Shown: piece by piece, positions 14,681 through 16,306 of the stretch
Layout: each line of letters begins with the position of its first letter
How positions within the stretch are numbered: position 1 is the stretch's first letter
NCBI GenBank assembly: GCA_964617995.1
Contig: CAZTXD010000079.1
Location: 1 to 16,306, forward strand
DNA: 16,306 bases
Direction of reading: 5' to 3'
Origin: CAZTXD01 sp964617995
Lineage (GTDB): Bacteria > Actinomycetota > Acidimicrobiia > Spongiisociales > ZC4RG35
Position numbers and translations under genes: made by a program
Notes under the pieces: generated by a model
The model's database searches: none
The model's input: the letters and a program-made list of their open reading frames with translations, nothing else
What the model was told of the DNA's origin: nothing

Positions 14681-16107
14681 GACCGATGCTCCTCAACGGC
14701 GAATGGGTCGATCGCCCCGAGTCCCATCCCGTGTTCGACCCCGAGAGCAGCGTCGAGGTCGCCCGGGTGCCCGCCGCCACCATCGATGACGTGGAGGCAG
14801 CGGTGGCCGGGAGTCTGGCGGCGCTCGGCCGCCCCCTGCCCGCCCATGAGCGCTCCCGGATACTCGCAGAGACGGCCACCGCTCTGGACGGACGGGTCGA
14901 GGAGGTGGCCACCCTCATCGCCACCGAAGGGATCAAGACCATCAGCGAGGCCCGCAGTGAGGCCCGGCGGGCGGCGGCGACCATGCGTCTCTGCGCCGGG
15001 GAGGCGCTGCGGATCTCCGGCGAGACCCTCAACTTCGATCAATACCCCACCGGTGTCGGCCGGTTCGGGTTCACCGTGCGGGAGCCGCTGGGGATCATCG
15101 GAGCAATCACCCCCTTCAACGATCCCCTCAACCTCGTGGCCCACAAGGTGGGTCCGGCCCTGGCGGCAGGCAACGCGGTGATCCTCAAGCCGGACTCCAA
15201 CACGCCCCTGAGTGGGTTGTTCCTCGCCTCCGTTCTCCAGGAGGCCGGTCTCCCCGGCGGCTGGCTCCAGGCCCTCACCGGGCGTGGCTCGGTGGTGGGC
15301 GACGCCATCGTCACCCACCCCGAGGTGGGGATGGTCAGCTTCACCGGGGGTGTGAAGGCGGGCAGGACCATCATCGGCCGCGCCGGGCTCAAACGGGTCC
15401 AGATGGAGCTCGGTGCCAACAACGGGGTGATCGTCGCCGGCGACGCCGACCTCGACCTGGCGGTGGAACGCGTCGGATCGGGCGCTTTCTGGGCGGCCGG
15501 CCAGAACTGCCTGCATGTCCAGCGTGTGTTCGGCCACGAGTCGGTCTACGACGACCTGGTGGCGGGGCTCACCAAGCACGCGGAATCGATCGTGCTGGGA
15601 CCCAAGCTCGACGAGCGGACCGGGATGGGTCCGCTCATCGACGAGCGGGCGCTGGCGCGGATGGGCCACATCGTCGACGAGGCGGTGGACGGCGGAGCCG
15701 AGGTGGTGACCGGCGGCGAAGCGGTGGGCGCCTCGTTCCGTCCTACGCTGCTGGCGGGCGTGGATCCACAGGCGCGCGCCGTGAGAGAGGAGACGTACGG
15801 GCCGATCACCGTGGTCGCTCCCTTCCGGCACCTCGACGAGGCGATCGACGCCGTCAACAGCACCGAGTACGGGCTGCAGTCGGCGGTGTTCACCGCCGAC
15901 ATCTCGGTGGCGTTCGCGGCCGCCACCCGCCTCGCCACCGGCGGTGTGATGATCAACGAGTCCACCGACTTCCGTATCGATGCGATGCCGTTCGGAGGTC
16001 CGGGATCGAGCGGGCTCGGTCGGGAGGGTGTCGCCTACGCCGTTGAAGCGATGACCGATCCCAAGGTGATCGCCTTCAGCGGCGTGGCCGTGCCGGGGCT
16101 GGGCTGA
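14677..16107 (+). CDS. NAD(P)-dependent aldehyde dehydrogenase, possible DoeC role
   Basis: A 476-aa aldehyde dehydrogenase superfamily protein with all key residues: N148 (TPFNDP), K171 (LKPDSNTP), E244 (MELGAN) and the nucleophile C278 (GQNC). The C-terminal motif MPFGGPGSSGLGREG is intact. It oxidises an aldehyde to an acid in the cytoplasm. In described ectoine pathways DoeC, of this superfamily, oxidises aspartate semialdehyde to aspartate, and the position here suggests the same job, competing with the neighbouring homoserine dehydrogenase for the same intermediate. Subfamily features are general, so another semialdehyde substrate is possible. Its start overlaps the homoserine dehydrogenase stop (ATGA) and its stop overlaps the next start (TGATG). 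Confidence 0.85.
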   Translation: MRPMLLNGEWVDRPESHPVFDPESSVEVARVPAATIDDVEAAVAGSLAALGRPLPAHERSRILAETATALDGRVEEVATLIATEGIKTISEARSEARRAAATMRLCAGEALRISGETLNFDQYPTGVGRFGFTVREPLGIIGAITPFNDPLNLVAHKVGPALAAGNAVILKPDSNTPLSGLFLASVLQEAGLPGGWLQALTGRGSVVGDAIVTHPEVGMVSFTGGVKAGRTIIGRAGLKRVQMELGANNGVIVAGDADLDLAVERVGSGAFWAAGQNCLHVQRVFGHESVYDDLVAGLTKHAESIVLGPKLDERTGMGPLIDERALARMGHIVDEAVDGGAEVVTGGEAVGASFRPTLLAGVDPQARAVREETYGPITVVAPFRHLDEAIDAVNSTEYGLQSAVFTADISVAFAAATRLATGGVMINESTDFRIDAMPFGGPGSSGLGREGVAYAVEAMTDPKVIAFSGVAVPGLG

Positions 16108-16306
16108 TGGCGGATCTGGTGATCCTCACCGAGCAGCAGATACGACCCCTCGTCGGGTTCGGCGCCGATGAGCTGGAGGCGGTGGCGGCCGTCTACCCGC
16201 TGATCACCGACGGGTCGGCCGTCATGCCTCCCATCATGCGGCTCGACGTCGTCGATCACAACGGGGAGGTCGACGTCAAGACTGCCTACCTGCCCGGCTA
16301 CGACGG
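16107..16306 (+). CDS. eutC: Ornithine cyclodeaminase-family protein, EutC-like (partial, cut by window end)
   Basis: Only the first 66 codons are present. The segment MPPIMRLDVVDHNGEVDVKT followed by AYLPGYDG is characteristic of the ornithine cyclodeaminase/mu-crystallin family, and in particular resembles the EutC proteins of ectoine utilisation clusters (remembered pattern MPPILRLDIPEHRGEVDVKTAYVPG). EutC acts with EutA and EutB in removing the hydroxyl group of hydroxyectoine. The ATG shares one base with the aldehyde dehydrogenase stop. The Rossmann domain is beyond the window. EutB/EutA-type genes and a class III transaminase (DoeD-type) would be expected further right; none is visible here. 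Confidence 0.75.
   Translation, partial: MADLVILTEQQIRPLVGFGADELEAVAAVYPLITDGSAVMPPIMRLDVVDHNGEVDVKTAYLPGYD

Noticed and set aside
14632..15831. 399-aa minus-strand frame opposite the aldehyde dehydrogenase
   Set aside because: It is a shadow of a gene with all catalytic residues intact and has no recognisable domain.
1..16306. Search by eye for insertion sequences, CRISPR repeats, integrases, toxin-antitoxin or phage genes
   Set aside because: No transposase-like proteins, regularly spaced repeats or target-site duplications were seen. Composition is even across the window.

Overview
The window is GC-rich throughout, with C/G at most third codon positions, frequent GTG/TTG starts and many gene pairs that touch or overlap. 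This fits a free-living, high-GC actinobacterium, possibly of the Acidimicrobiia type. That placement is inferred from composition and gene content, not from any marker gene. No mobile element, CRISPR array or phage gene was seen, and no gene-free stretch exceeds about 260 bp.

Region 1 (1-5142). A partial tRNA-Asp(GUC) lies at the left edge. Next to it is a minus-strand operon read as GGCT-like protein, MDR oxidoreductase, MFS transporter. Divergent from this operon are a hotdog acyl-CoA thioesterase and a 583-aa fusion. The fusion joins a D-3-phosphoglycerate dehydrogenase (SerA core) to a complete C-terminal domain resembling the SbnI/SerK free serine kinases.

Region 2 (5149-11528, minus strand). 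This is a long operon read right to left: ehuB (ectoine-binding lipoprotein), ehuC and ehuD (permeases), ehuA (ATPase), doeA/eutD (ectoine hydrolase), an M20/ArgE-type deacetylase, a lamin-tail-like lipoprotein, and possibly a 43-aa protein. A perfect 14-bp inverted repeat separates ehuB from ehuC.

Region 3 (11785-16306, plus strand). Divergent from ehuB across a 256-bp control region lie a GntR/FCD regulator, a cystathionine gamma-synthase/lyase-family PLP enzyme, a short ACT-less homoserine dehydrogenase, an aldehyde dehydrogenase, and the start of an ornithine-cyclodeaminase-family gene that looks like eutC (cut by the window end).

Together regions 2 and 3 read as an ectoine/hydroxyectoine import and catabolism island. 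The proposed flow is: uptake by EhuBCDA; EutC (with a partner expected beyond the window) acting on hydroxyectoine; DoeA opening the ectoine ring to N-acetyl-diaminobutyrate; the M20 enzyme deacetylating it; and carbon leaving as aspartate semialdehyde. Two things depart from the described Halomonas/Sinorhizobium pathways. The deacetylase belongs to the M20/ArgE family, not the AstE/AspA-like DoeB/EutE family. A homoserine dehydrogenase and a gamma-elimination/replacement PLP enzyme sit between the regulator and the aldehyde dehydrogenase, suggesting a branch through homoserine to 2-oxobutyrate or sulfur amino acids. The SerA-serine kinase fusion is the other most unusual object in the window.
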